Positions 39,601-53,600 are shown, counted from the first letter of the stretch. The stretch is DNA of 64,000 nucleotides from Corbicula japonica (GCA_038501625.1 JAZAYU010000185.1:930001-994000), one strand, 5' to 3'. Notes: generated by a model from the letters alone, not told the origin. Numbers and translations: made by a program.

Positions 39601-42600
39601 TCAGGAATCGCCACACTCATAAAACACAGCCTCCCCTGCAGCAAAAAGAAGAGAGGAAAATAAATGATTTGTTTGTTGATTGTTTAATAAAAAAGGGGAA
39701 CCGTATGGGTTAGCGCCTTGGAACAGTCAGTAGCAAAATAATTTGCTACTAGGGGTTTAAACCAGGTTCTTGGGGTGCACTACATAATTTATTATACCTG
39801 TTTGTGTTAACTGAATACCTATTATGATATTATTTTTATATATGTGAAGCTATCTATATGTTTACTGGTATCGTAAATTAATTTAATTTCAGATTGTGAG
39901 TGGGGTTTTTCCACTTTATCAAGAGTGAAGACTAAGCTTAGAAGCAGGCTTAACAATTCAACATTAAATTCATTGTTAATGATATCCATGGAAGGTCCTT
40001 ATGTACTGAAGTTTGATTATAATAAGGCAGTCAGCGCTTGGGCCCAAGAAGAAAAGAGGCTTCTGAAAGTTTAATCCTAATTCTGTCAGTTGTAATGAAA
40101 CACTGAGTTTGATATGTGTGAGATATCTTGGACAATGAAGGTGAAAAACTAACTATACAGAGTATATAGTTGGCATTGTAACTTGATGAGATCAGATCAG
40201 TTTATGTTATTAAAACACATGTTGACATACTGTTTACACATTGTTTCACATTATTTATGTTTTTTAACTTTGTACCTTTCTTGGCTCTAAAGAGATAAAA
40301 AAAAAAAATGTACTATATACAGTTTTTGCAGTAAACTTTGGTACAAATATAAAATTGTATAAAATGATAGTTAAAAAATGAGGTTTCGCGAGCTTATATC
40401 CACGAAAAATCGAGCGACAACCCTTCCAAAAGTCCTGGGGAGACCGTCAGTAAGTTGGCGAATATTTTTGTTAATGCATTGTTGCGATCGACGTAAAAAT
40501 TAAGATTGTAACTGTTTCAGTCTCTTAAGGTACGTGAGCCTTGTGCATTTCATTGTTGACAATACTCAGTTGTGGCGGAGCCTGATCATCGTTATTCTAG
40601 CAAAATTTAACCACTAATCATACGCTTCTGCATCAAAAAGACCCCCGCCTAAGATTCAGGTGAAAAAAAAGTGGAAAACCTAATTTCCTTGCATCAAAAT
40701 ACAAGTACCTGCATCTATTGAAATCCCTGAATATACAGAATTATTTGCTAATGTTGATGATAGTAACTGTCACAAAGTTTAACGAAAAAATCACACATAG
40801 TTTCATATGTTTACAGTAATGATATCTGTGCAGGGCATGTTCGATTCAACCAGCGCGCCAGTATTTCAACGCTTTCAGCGCTTTGATTATACTCCGTCCA
40901 AATTGAGAATCCCCCTGTAAATATATTCCCATAACCAAGTACACCTGACGCGACACGTTACATTACCTCATCGAATCAGCCAGTAGCGGATAGCTTCGGG
41001 CAGTATGGGATAGGTAAATGAAGCTCACTGGGGGACGTCTCACATCCAGCTCAAACTTTGTGTATTGTTGGTATTGTTGATGAACATGTATTGAAACACA
41101 TTCAAAGGTTAATCAAATAAAAAAATACACTGATCTAAATTAAACCCAACATTAACAGTTAACAGTAACAGAAGAAAATCCTAACACAATATGTCATTAA
41201 ATTCTTTATTAAGAAAAATTATTGGCATTTTAAAATCAAACAAATCACAGAGAAATTAAATGAAATTAACAGTATAATCACATCAAACAGTATAAACATT
41301 TAGTTAATTTGTTTTCAAATAAAAGTTGCATATATACTGATCATAATAAAATAACCGAAAATGGTGGCCAATAACAAAACAACATATAACAACACATGCA
41401 AAAATTGAGATATGTTTGAATGAAGGTTATAAAAACGTTAACCCGAGAAATAGTAATGAGTGCATGTAATAAAGATCTACTGACTAGATAATGTAAAATA
41501 AAAATAAAATAAAATTTTAACTGGAACTATGTGTAGATAAAGATAACATTCTTCTAACACACTAAAGACTTAATGCTAAATGTAATGGAAACTACTCTGA
41601 CTATATCAAGTACCGGGTACTTTGTCTTTGAACACATAACCTGACCATTCACAAGTATAATAATTACTGGTTCTTTATGTGCTTTACACTTCCTTCTGGC
41701 ATAAAGAATAGTGTCTAAGAAAACATCTTAACAGTTTTCTTCAAGTCTTCAACAACTAAAGTATAAAAACAGGGAATCACAACTCCACCACCATTTTCAT
41801 TCGGTGCTGGCCAAGGAGAAAAACTGGGAACTGGATCACCAGTTGCAGAAGCATAGACTCTTCCTCCTTTGTCAAGGTCAGTAAGGAAGCAACTGGCCAA
41901 AATACGTGGCACATGACCAATCGGTAACCCGGCAATATCTGACAGTAGTAAATTTCTTTGCTTATCAGTCACCATTTTATGAAATTTCTGGTCAAATGCT
42001 GATAGTTCTGGCACCAATACAAGACAGGCATCATTGTCTGAAATATTAGTGTACTCCCTGTCAACAATTAATTTTGTCTTTGGGGTAGTATCAGGAGGTC
42101 TTATCTTGAAAGCATGATACCCTTTATTACAGAATCTTCTAATGTGATAATTGCCATGCTAGTGGCCGATGAGAATTCATTGCTTATGAAACCTGAAGAT
42201 GAGCCTGGTTCACCTGCTGATACCTGAAAGACATAAAATACAACTCAAACAGACAATATTTTCAGACAATTAAGGTACCTTTATGAATTTTCACAGACCA
42301 TTTTTATAAAAAAAAACCACATAATTAAACATCTTGTTATTAACCACATAACCCAAACTGGATCCGCCCTAGTATCAATATAAATAAACTAATAAAGTAC
42401 TTAAGGTATCATATCTACATTTTAACACATATTTATCATTACAAAATATCATATATCCCTTTTAAACCTAACTTTAACAGCAATTTGACAGATCATGTCT
42501 ACTTTGAGATGACTCCACATATGTACATGTACGCAATCCGTTACTACCTGAAGCACGTGGTGATAATTTATACCTCTGTTCGCTGACATTGTAGAAATTG

Positions 42601-45600
42601 TCAACAAATGCTTCATGATAATGATAGAAGGTTTATTTATACACAAACCAAATCCAATAAAGTGATAGTTTACCAGCTATTGTTATGAAACTTTGTTTTC
42701 TTTTTTTGTTAACCGTGTAAAAGCATCGTGTTGTTGTAAACTTCCGATTTACCCGTTCCATTTGTTGTATTATATACACTCCATGCAAAAGTCAAAATCC
42801 AGAAACTATACATGTACGTAAAGGGGATAGTTCACTCTTCATGACGGGGTTATTGTTTATTTTTTTAAATATAAAATAAAATGGAAAAGAGCAAGAAAAC
42901 GGACACGCTATCCGCTATACCCTGAAATCCGTTACTGCCTGAACAACTGTAACTCTAGTTCTTGTACAACAACAAAGTTATCCGTGCTCTTAACATCTTG
43001 TCTTACAGCTATAAAAGAACATGTAATTAGGTATTGCGAAGTTTTTGAAACTACTGGCAAAAAATTATTTTGGTCTATAAAAAATTCAAATGAAGAAACT
43101 TAAATCAAATAATTTTCAGGCGTTCTGTTTGTCTACATATGATTTTTCTACCTTGTATATTTCTCTCCCTCATAATTTAATAAGAGACAAGCTAACCAGT
43201 CTCATTGAAAAAACTTATGCTAGAGAAAATAAAACATTTATCGCTTGTAATGAACATAGGGCATTCCTTACAGATGGTTCTTATGATAATTATACTTCAT
43301 GGACCTGTCAAGACCTTATCCAGGAAATCACATTTTTATTGGATAATATTTATTTGAGAGTTGGTACCTCTATTTATAAACAAGTAATAGGCATTCCAAT
43401 GGGTACTAATTGTGCACCCCTTGTTCCTGATCTGTTTTTATACTGTTATGAAAGAGATTTTATGTTATCTCTTTCTACCGAACATCAAGATGATATTATT
43501 ACAGCTTTTAACAACACCTCGAGGTACCTTGATGATTTATTAAATAAAGAAAATAACCATTTTCCATCACTGGTTAATAAGATTTATCCTAAAGAACTAC
43601 AGCTTAATATAGCGAACACTTCAGAAAAGCAAAAAAACTTTCTTGATTTAAATCTATCCATTGAAAATGGTCACGTCACTACTAAAATTTATTATAAAAG
43701 AGATTATTTTAATTTTAATATAGTAAATTTTCCGTTTTTAGACGGCGATGTTCCTCGTGCAACATCTTACGGGGTTTATATCTCACAGCTTGTTCGCTTT
43801 TTAAGAGCTTGCAACGATGTGAATGATTTCAATAAACGTAATCTTTGCATTACAGAAAAACTTTTAAAACAAGGTTATCGGTATCACAAATTAAGGAAAA
43901 CCTTTTGCAAGTTTTATCGCCGATATCCAGATCTAATTCATAAATACAGGTGCAGTTTAAAATCACTTTTGCAACAAGGAATTTCACAGTCAGTTTTGCA
44001 TGGAGATTTAATTTATAAACTTAAGAAGATAAAAGGCGATGTTAATTTCTGCCGGTTATTCGTAAAAACCATCTGTAAATTAAAAAAGAAAGGTTACCAA
44101 CATGATATTTTACAGCGCTCTGCAGGCCTGGTGATCTACAGTTGATCATGATTATGCTTATCTCTTTGGTTGCACGACGGTGGCAGGGGTTTAAGAGTTT
44201 ATGAAGGTTTATGGGAAAATCATTTCTTAAAAGAACCTAGAAGCTCGATTTGTTTCTTTTATCCCTGTCATCGTTTTCTTGCTGATTTTACTCCAGGTGC
44301 TCTGGTCTCGGTAAGATCATTGAGTACCCGCCCTTTGGCTTTGCAATGCTATTAAATTCTTATGTTTATATGTTTGTGTACTTTTGCATGCAACATTGTT
44401 GAGCTGATAGATGGGCTGGAGTTAGTTCACCAAGACAATTTGTACTTGTTTTGTAATACGAGAACCTGTTGGGGCAAGTGTGAGGTTGGTGCACCCTAGA
44501 ACCTGGTTTAAACCCCCAGTGGCATTTTGTTTTGCCACTGACCGTTCCAAGGCGGTAACCCCTCTGGTTCTCACTTTCGTTATTTGTTTGTGGCGTCCAT
44601 TTTGAAACTGATTATTGTAATAACATGCTGTCTTCTCCTCTCTTCTTTTTGGCTGTGTGGGGAGGCTGTGTATGCTGGATATGGCCATTCCTGATATGCA
44701 TATTTCATTTTTTAAATAACAGTTATAATCTGTAGCAATCTGGAGATACTCGTAAATCGTTGAATAAGTGACAAGAAAATTAAGATGAGAAAACTTTGAC
44801 TGTAGATTCATTCATTTACAAATGTTCCTATTTTCAGGTTTGAACGACTGCCTATATTCCACGAGCCTCAACATCTGATTCGGACCGGCAATCATAAGTT
44901 TGTCATTAATGACGCTGCAATGAAACAAATCAACTCTATTGACCTTCCCATGAGCATTGTGTCAATTTGTGGCCTGTACAGAACAGGAAAATCCTACCTT
45001 ATGAACAAATTGGCAAATGAAAAACGAGGTAAAGGGGCAATTATGATACAAGGAGATTTTGATAATTTAAAGGCGATATAAGTGCAATGTACAAATAATT
45101 TTCTCACATCAGTGAAATATTTTGAAAATCCGAAAAAAACTAAACTCTGTTTGGTTGAAGTTTCCTTTTTAATGCTAATTTATATAGGCATCCATTTTGA
45201 ACCGTTATCAATAAGATCAACAATTATTGTGCAGAGTTAAGTAAAAAAATCAATTAATTAAAAAACTAATTATAAAATTTAATTTTCTCAATGTAATTTA
45301 TATTTAAATTTAAGACAATAAGATTTTTTATTTTTGCCTTGATTATTATGATAATATGTATTTATACCGAAATAAGAAAATAAGAAAATTTGATATTTTG
45401 ATATTGTTGACGTCATAAATCGCTTTTAAATGGCAGTCATCAGCCCTTGGAATAGAAATTAAATTTATATAACCTAGAAACCAATTGGCCGCTTTAAAAA
45501 ATGATTGGCAATGTAAAAATGATTCTTATTTTCCAAATTCTTCGTCTTTAAGTTTTTATTATTTTGTATGTTTACATCGAATCTAAATCTAACTGTAATC

Positions 45601-48600
45601 ACCAAAACATAAAATACCCACTTTTAAAATTAATTTAACTGATGTCTTTTAACTTCATTTATTTTGAGGAGCGATTATAAATCGAATTGGTTATGTTGAA
45701 ATTATTTGCCTGCTCAGAGTTCAGACTCTTTACAATGCAATGTTTGTTCGATTGCCGGTCAGCGCCTAATTAATTTTCACATTTCTTTATAATTACTCAA
45801 GTTGCCATGACTTTTTTTAGGAAACCATTGAAAACTTTGGTCAAAACATAATACTGTCCACCAATTCATAGAAAATTTCAACGTGATATGCTAAGTCATA
45901 GAATAAATAAATTACACTAATTGTGTAATTAATGTTTTAGTCATTGCGATATAACTCGGTGTAAATGTTCGCTTATTAAAATATTATGAAAAGTTCTATT
46001 ACAAAATCGATAGACTTTCAATCTTTAAGATACTTCGCTTCACTAAATTAAATATTATAGATTTATACTTTAATGCATAAAATAGCAAAACATAGGTCAA
46101 TAAATAGGTCAAATAAACGTTCCCTATCAAATTTGTGATTATTAAAAAGTGATATTTTAAAAATTAATACACGTAATTGCGAAAAAGTAACACGACGGTG
46201 ATGACTACATGCATATTGCAAATGTTACTTCAAATAAGTGTTCAGCAGCAATTTTTTAATATAATTTTAATAAATATTATTCAATATATATTTTAGGATT
46301 TACAGTAGGACATGGCGTATCATCGGAGACAAGAGGTATATGGGCTTGGTGTAAACAACACCCGAAACAAAAAAATACTGTTTTGATGCTATTGGACATC
46401 GAGGGAATGGCAGATATTAAAAAGGTATTGATTTCTCGAAGTTTTAGTTTTATTTAAATTCGTATTTGGTTGCAGTTTCATGCTCTTGGCGTAGGCAAAA
46501 ACACTGTTTACATGTAAGATATAAAAGGATTATTTGAGTGTTTTATAACTGCCACAGTTTTAAAACGTAAGGGGTGATTATAATCTATTTTTTTAGAATG
46601 TTTTAACCACTTATGTGTTGATCAGTGTATCAATATCAAGTTATTATCAACCGCACAATGTTTGAAAATACAGTCAAACCTGTTTTTTGGGGGTTTTTTT
46701 GGCGTTCACCTTTTCGGCGTGTAAGCGTGGTGCTGCGCTTTTTGGATAGAAGACCGCCAAATTGCAGGCTCAGCACCTCCGACTTCGGAGGTTCTTGCGG
46801 GTCCTCCTATACCGACACCCGCCGAATCGGTCGTAATGCTAACCCTTAAACCCTGAGCGCCAAGGAGGGAAGCCATTACTACCATTTTTTAAAGTCTTTG
46901 GTATGACCCGGCCGGGGATCGAACCCACGACCTCCCAGTCCGGAAGCGGACGCTCTACCTACTGAGCTAACCGGGCTGGTAGTCAAACCTGTGCTAAAGA
47001 CCACCTGTAAACATAGACCACCTGTGGACAAAAATCACACTTTATTTGTTCCACTATCTGGTTTAAAGAACAACTTTGCCTGTGAACAAAGACCGCCTGC
47101 CTTTAAACACCACTTTTGGACTAAGCCCTGAGTGGTCTTTGTAGAAAGGTTTGACTGTATAACCAAAATTTGTATTAACAAAACAGCGATATAAACACAT
47201 TTTATTTGCCAAATAATTCTGGTTAACATGACACATTGTGTTATTTTATGAAATTCATGAAAACTGTTAGTTAAAAAATTGCAGATTTAAAACATTTTTT
47301 CTTGTAAAGACATGTTTATTATACCTTACTATTCCCATTTTTTTAGAAGAATAACTACTTCAAAGTATATAGATTTAGTTGATAACACAACTGTTAATTA
47401 AAAAATGATATTTTTAAATGAATCTTTCCTTTTGTTAAAACGGTTTATGCTTGTTATTTATCGAAGCCAAGCATACTGAGAGATTTCTTCAAACTTTATA
47501 GTATAACTCATTTCTTGTTTGAAATTAGGCACCCGAAATACTGACTTCTTGATTTAAAACACAACAGCTTTTAGTGTACTGTTTCCGTTTTATAAATTAT
47601 TTGACTTAATTATTTTATAACATTTTCATACAGCGATTCTTTCTGGAAAATGTTTCCATTTAATATAATTAGGGAAGTGAGGCACACGACAACGACATCA
47701 AAATGTTCTGTTTGGCCAATTTGTTAAGCAGTACCATCATTTACAACCACAAAGGAGTCTTTGACCAGGATGCTCTGGAGAAACTGTCGTATCCTTTTTG
47801 AAGAGTCATGTTGCCTTATACTGGGAATCGAACTCGTACCGTACGGCGACACCGCCTAGCTATGCAAATCCGAGTTCGCTACCGACTGAGCTATCCAGGA
47901 CAACCCCAAAAAAGTTGCGCGGGTAATATATGCACGGGAAGAATTTCTCTGTCTGTAATTGGACAAAAAATGTTAATGTTAATTTAAGATGATATTACAC
48001 CTACTGGTAATCGAATCTGTACCGCTCGGCAGCAGTACCTAGCCATGTTAATCCGGTTACGATACCAATTTTGCTAGACTAGACTATAAGTATACTGCAT
48101 GAGTGTGAGGTGAAGATGGAAAAATCTGCCGAGTTCCCGCCAAAACAGTTCACCCGAGGTGACAGATTTTTCTATCTTTACCGAATGTCTCATGCAAGAT
48201 ACCTTTTCTTGCATACATTACACTGTTATAACATTTGTGTACATTTAAACAAACTAAATTAAGTTTCCTTACGCTAAAATATTGCCGTTAACGCAAACCT
48301 TATTTTCTAAATGACGTCACTAACTTGAATTTATTACGTCAGATACTTGAAGACGTGACGTCACTCGTTTAGCACGCGAACGTTATCTTTTCCCCAAGGG
48401 AAAAGATAAGATTTTCTTTCCCGGGTAAATCACGCGGAAATACTTATCCGGTATGCAAGAAAACTTCTTAAAAGGTTGGGCGGATAGCAGTGATTAAACA
48501 ACTTTTTAGGGTATGTGTTTGAAATGAAACCGTTGGTATTTGGGATAGAAAAAATATTGGTTATTCGAACAAAACTGCTGCACATTTTGTAATATTTCCT

Positions 48601-50621
48601 ATTTATTTCCAATTACAGCTTTTGCAAATATATCCTCTTTTCAGTATTAATACAACCAATATATTTCTTAGCTAAGATAAGATTTATAACAAGGATGACA
48701 GAAAATGTTAGAAATACCGGTGGTCTATCACATGATGTCAATGATGTAACTCTGCGACTTCTGACACCAACTTTTGTCATGTGCCTTCGTGACTTCCATC
48801 TTAAACTTCAGGATGAAAATCGGAGTTTTAATGACGCAGACGAATATTTTGAATCAACCATTGAAATTTCACAGGAACCTGGTCACGAAAGTAACAATAA
48901 GACTAAGGAATGCATACACAAATATTACCCCAAAAGAAAATGCATAACTATACCCCAACCAACATTGGACTTAGCAATGTTAGATGACTTGGATGAAAAA
49001 GATTTGCACAAGGATTTTCTTACAGGATTGAACAAGCTGAAAGAATTCGTATACGATCGCAAACCAAAAGTCCTTGATGCAGTGACAAACAAAGTTGCCG
49101 ATGGTATTGGTAATACATTTGTGCTTTCGTCTTAGTGTTGATATCAAATAACATAACTTTAAGCGAATCTTAAAACGTTCTTCATATTATAAATATGCTA
49201 TTATAAACTCATTAACAAGAAAGAACATTCTTAACCGTACAGTCAAACCTGTCTTTAGCAGCCACTCAATGGCGTGACAAAAAGTGGCTGCTGTATACAG
49301 GTGGCTGTTAAAGACATGTTCAAAGGAGAACAAAGTGTCAGTTTAGGACATATTCAAACTGGCTGTTTAAGACAGGTGGTTTCTATTCGCAGGTGGCTGC
49401 TAAGGCAGGTTTAACTGTATATTATCGGCAACTCTCAAAATTATTGGCATTTGCATACCTTTTTACAAGGGAAGCATTTCTATATTATGACCTTGACAAA
49501 GCTTTGAGTGTATTCATTTAAAATGTATAGGCCTAGCCTAATTATGTAATGACTTATGTAATGGCATTATATTTACGAAGGAAACGGTTTTTAAAAACGA
49601 CAGACAAAGTAAGAATGTTCTTCTTGTGAAACACAGATTTTCAACAATTCTTTCCAAGTTTCACAATTCAGATTCAGTTTGCGAACAAATGCAAAGTCAT
49701 AACATCGACTTTTTGCCAAATATAGCCAACACAAACAATACTATCAAATATTTGCCTATGGATGTCGATACTTGTTCATATCGAACAAGAATCCCAAAAT
49801 TACATAAAATTTGTCAGACTACAAAACGCAAAATTACATGTTTTTTTAACTCATCTAAGAATCTTTTGACGAATAATAAACGAATGGCCGATCTTGAACT
49901 TGACAGTTTCATATGTATACACTTTACATATCAAGACGTCACCTTTTGCGCGTTGACTCCGCTCAAAATTACGAACGTTGCGCTTTCTTTGAGTAATAGA
50001 GTGGTTAAGATTTGGGACATCCACTAGTAGGTGTAAATTGAAAGTTCACACTATTCTTTGAAACAAGTTTTAGAAAGGTAACTAAATTCTTGTACTTTTA
50101 CATGTGTTTTTTCCAAATTTAGATAATCTTACGTATTATTATCCATATAATTAACACTAACTTGTTTTACAACCTATAGTTAAATGCCGAAAGTATTAGT
50201 AAAAAAGGACGCCATCTTGTATTGAATACTGTATTTTTGTATATTTGCCAGTTCTTGCTGGACTTTTTCAGTTCCAAGACAATAATGGTCCAGTGCATAG
50301 ATCATAATTTTTCAAGGATTACAGGACTACCAACAATTTGAAATACATTTTCTGTGCGGCTCAGACACCAGATTTAAACATATTAATTGAAAATATTTGG
50401 TTGTACATGAAAGGAAATCAATACCATAAGACACTTTACGAACCTTGCTAATCTATAGAAATCAATCTTGTCGAAGTGCACAGAACATGCACACTAATTC
50501 CAAAAAAATAAAATATGCATATCCAGATGACCACATCCAGCAGACACAGCCTCGCACACGGCTAAATAAGTAGATCGGAGAAGAGAGCATGGTTATACAA
50601 TAATCAGTTTCAAAATATAAT

Positions 50622-50680
<59 letters not shown>

Positions 50681-53600
50681 TTTTATTATTATTACCTTAA
50701 ATTGGTAAAAAAACACTTACTGGCTGCCAAACGATATATCAGTAAAATTGTCATCACTTTAGTCATTAATCAGTTGCTTGTGAGAATAAAACTTGGTTTT
50801 ATATTAATTGAAGCATTTGAGGCATTTGCGAGGACTTACGTGCGAGCACTGGAAAAAGGAGAGTCTATGACTTACACCTCGGCATTCATACAAGCTTCCA
50901 AATATCATAACGGCAAACTGTGTGTTCAGATAACTAAGGAGTACCGAGAAGAGGTTGCTGCGATACAATTACCTGTTGCAAAGAGAGAAAAACTACAATA
51001 CCAATGCTTTAGGTTAAAGCGGCGAAAGCTTGAAATATTTAGAAGTCAGGCATATCCATATTATACTTCGAAATTTGAGGATAAAGCAAAGGTAATAAGA
51101 GTTTCTTATTTAAATCGTTAAATAAAGGCACTAAATGATATAAATATTGGCCTGAAAAGAGAGAAGTGGGCGATTTAGCTTCTTCTAATCGAGAACTCCT
51201 TGCAGAGAATGCATCCTCTGAAATGAGTTTGTCGACGTATTTGTCAGTAGATTTTCCCTTCGTTCGCTGTTTATAAAAAAAATAAACCGAAATGCATAGT
51301 TTTCAAACTTGGACAACAGTACATTTTTTAAAGTTTGTTATGTTGTTGTCGTCATTTTTTGGTATTTTGTTTTGTAGGTTGTTAGTTTCTTCACTATTTA
51401 GAGGTATTTTTCGCTGGTCCCTATGACTGAATTTTCATTTAAAAAAAATTTAATAGAATAATTTCTAAAAGAAATTCATCAGAAATATTTTAAATCACAT
51501 TTTAATAAATATCCAATATTATTACCTGAAAAATATCCTGTTGCATTGAGATTTTCTTAATTTAGTATTTATATTTTTGCACAAGAATTGGCGATGTCAC
51601 TGTTCAACATTCAAAATAACTGACTCCAAAAGCATTAAATAAGCAACTTCAGAAAGAAGTTCAGTAATTTTGGGAGTGATTTCATTATACAGAAAAGGGG
51701 GATTATTAAAACTGTTTTTGGAAAGATCTGTGGAATGCATATTTAGCTCTTTTACTCGTAAAAGAACCTAGTAGTTGGAAAGAATATATTTCCCAAACTA
51801 TTTGGTTAAATCACCAATTCAAAATTAGTGGGAAGACATTTTGTTTTCATAATTATATTGCAAAGGGGTTATACTTTGTAAATGACCTGTTAAATAATTC
51901 TGGAAGACTTTAAACATTTGATGAATTTCAAGAGAAATTTGAAGTGAATAAAAATTTCTTAAACTATCAAAGCGTTATACATTCATTAAGACACTACTTA
52001 GATCAGTTAAACTTCAATCATTTGGCAATAAAAGAACAGAATCCATTTCAACCAGTTATATGTAAATAAATTATGGCTGGAGAAAAGGGATGAATGATAA
52101 TATATGATACACTCTTATTTAGTAAATTATTACCAAAATCTGCTGTTAATTGGCAAAATGAGTTTAATTTGAATAACATGAATTGGTGTGAAATATACAA
52201 TTTACGTTTTAAATCTACAAAAGATACCAAAATCCATTGGTTACAGTACCGAATCAGTAATAGAATTCTCGGGACAAATTATTTACTAAACAAAATGAGA
52301 TTAAGGGATAATAACCTTTGCACTTTTTGTAATTCCTATTCAGAAACATTGATTCATCTTTTTGGGATTGCCAAACAGTACAAGTTTTTCTGAAGGAATG
52401 TGAAAAGGTGGATAAATAAGTGTTGTCCTATCATAGCATTAGATTTAGAAAAAAGGGTTTTATCTTGGGCTGTCATCATAATTTAGTTATTAACAATATC
52501 ATTCTGCAATCGAAATACTATATTTATAAAAGTAAAATGTCCTCATCTGTCATAAACCTAGGTGTCTTTAAAAAACACATCGCCTCACTATATAAAATGG
52601 AAAAAATGAATGACTGTAAAACTATTACTGTGGATATGTATGATATAGTTTGGGGAAAATTTTCAGCATTATCATAAGGCTGAGCTATGAAAGTTCACCT
52701 TTTTTGTAACAATTTTATGAAGTCTCTCTCCCCCAACCTCCTGCCCCTTACCCCCCGGACCCCACTGATACAGCTGCCTCATTCCCCTAATTTCCAGTTT
52801 TTGGTCTTTCACATATTTTCTTTCTTTTGCTCTTTGCTCTTTTGTTTTGGTTTTTCGCTGCTTGTTTTGTTTTTATTATTAGTAAAGTATAAAGCACTTT
52901 GGAAACATCCTCTCAGACTTCCTTGTGCCTTTAAAATTTCCACTTTTGTTATTAAAAATAGCCAGAACATTCAATAGATGTGAAAAAAACTATTTATATC
53001 TATAAATATTAATTTTGGTGACTACAACAAAAATTATGGTACCATGTCAATAATTTACATGATTTGTAACATAGTAATTATGTTACAATTTAAAGGACAT
53101 GTTTATATAAGTATGTATTAAGATAATAATCTACAGGATTTGTTTATTATCATACCATTTTGATAATTTTACAGGATTTGTAACATGGTATTATGTTAAT
53201 AATTTACAGACATTGTTTATATAATTGGGATCACGTAGTTGTACTTAAGTTGTGAATGTATTTGTACAGGATTTGAACTTGCTGGTGAATAAAAATAGTT
53301 ATAAAAACTTCAGAAAGCGCTAGTTTAATTATTCATGGTCCGATTTTAGTTATTTCACACAGGTGTAGAAAATCAGTAAATCTTTCTAATAACATAAATT
53401 TCAATTTGAAGATTTCGAATTCCCCTCTAATAGTATTCTGATATTTTCCTAATTGAGTATTAATATTAGTGCACAATAATTGATCATCCCATTAGTCAGC
53501 ATTTTAAATTACAGCCTACAGTAGCATTAACATATTAAGCACATAGTTTAGCTATTTGTGGTCCGATTTTCAAAATTCTTTTACTGGTGTGAAGACAATT

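Larger units (their letters stand above)
36424..42949. mobile_element. 6.5-kb TIR DNA transposon inserted in the Penelope RT
   Basis: The 23 bases at 36424-36446 (CAGTTGTTCAGG at the start) are a perfect inverted repeat of 42927-42949, and TA is duplicated at 36422-36423 and 42950-42951. Removing the insert and one TA restores the RT reading frame, which proves the boundaries. TA duplication and a CAGT start fit Tc1/mariner, but ISL2EU-type elements also use two-base targets and I see no transposase that settles it. The interior holds a minus-strand ORF with a GGGVVIPC motif, hAT-derived exons and a Penelope terminal-repeat fragment. Confidence 0.8.
34277..44715 (+). mobile_element. Penelope-like retroelement with N-terminal GIY-YIG, split by a TIR transposon
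   Basis: The element runs from an inverted terminal repeat piece (34277-34650) through a 5' leader, a GIY-YIG region (34959-36210) and reverse transcriptase segments (36240-36420, continued at 42952-44145) to the opposite-oriented terminal repeat (44150-44715). The 6,526-bp insert at 36424-42949 interrupts it. Without the insert it is about 3.9 kb. Most known Penelope elements carry GIY-YIG at the C-terminus; the N-terminal order seen here is the permuted type described as Chlamys/Naiad elements. Frameshifts and stops show the copy is dead. It lies in GBP intron 3 in the gene's orientation. Confidence 0.75.
47789..48681 (+). other. Predicted U12-type (minor spliceosome) intron of the GBP-like gene
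   Basis: The donor is GTATCCTTTTTG, an exact match to the U12 consensus GTATCCTTT. The acceptor at 48681 is AG, and 11 nt before it is the A of TTTCTTAGC, an approximate match to the U12 branch consensus TTCCTTRAY. Splicing here joins TC to A to make Ser and restores a one-for-one alignment with GBP sequence; the other nearby AGs give stops or wrong frames. The intron also carries two tRNA-like SINE fragments and a short palindromic element. Confidence 0.7.

Noticed and set aside
46908..46980. tRNA gene on the - strand
   Set aside because: The anticodon stem pairs poorly, and the sequence is the head of a SINE with a target duplication.
52687..52977. 96-codon hydrophobic ORF in GBP intron 8
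   Set aside because: It is a pyrimidine-rich stretch after a LINE remnant, probably its 3' UTR, with no splice context.
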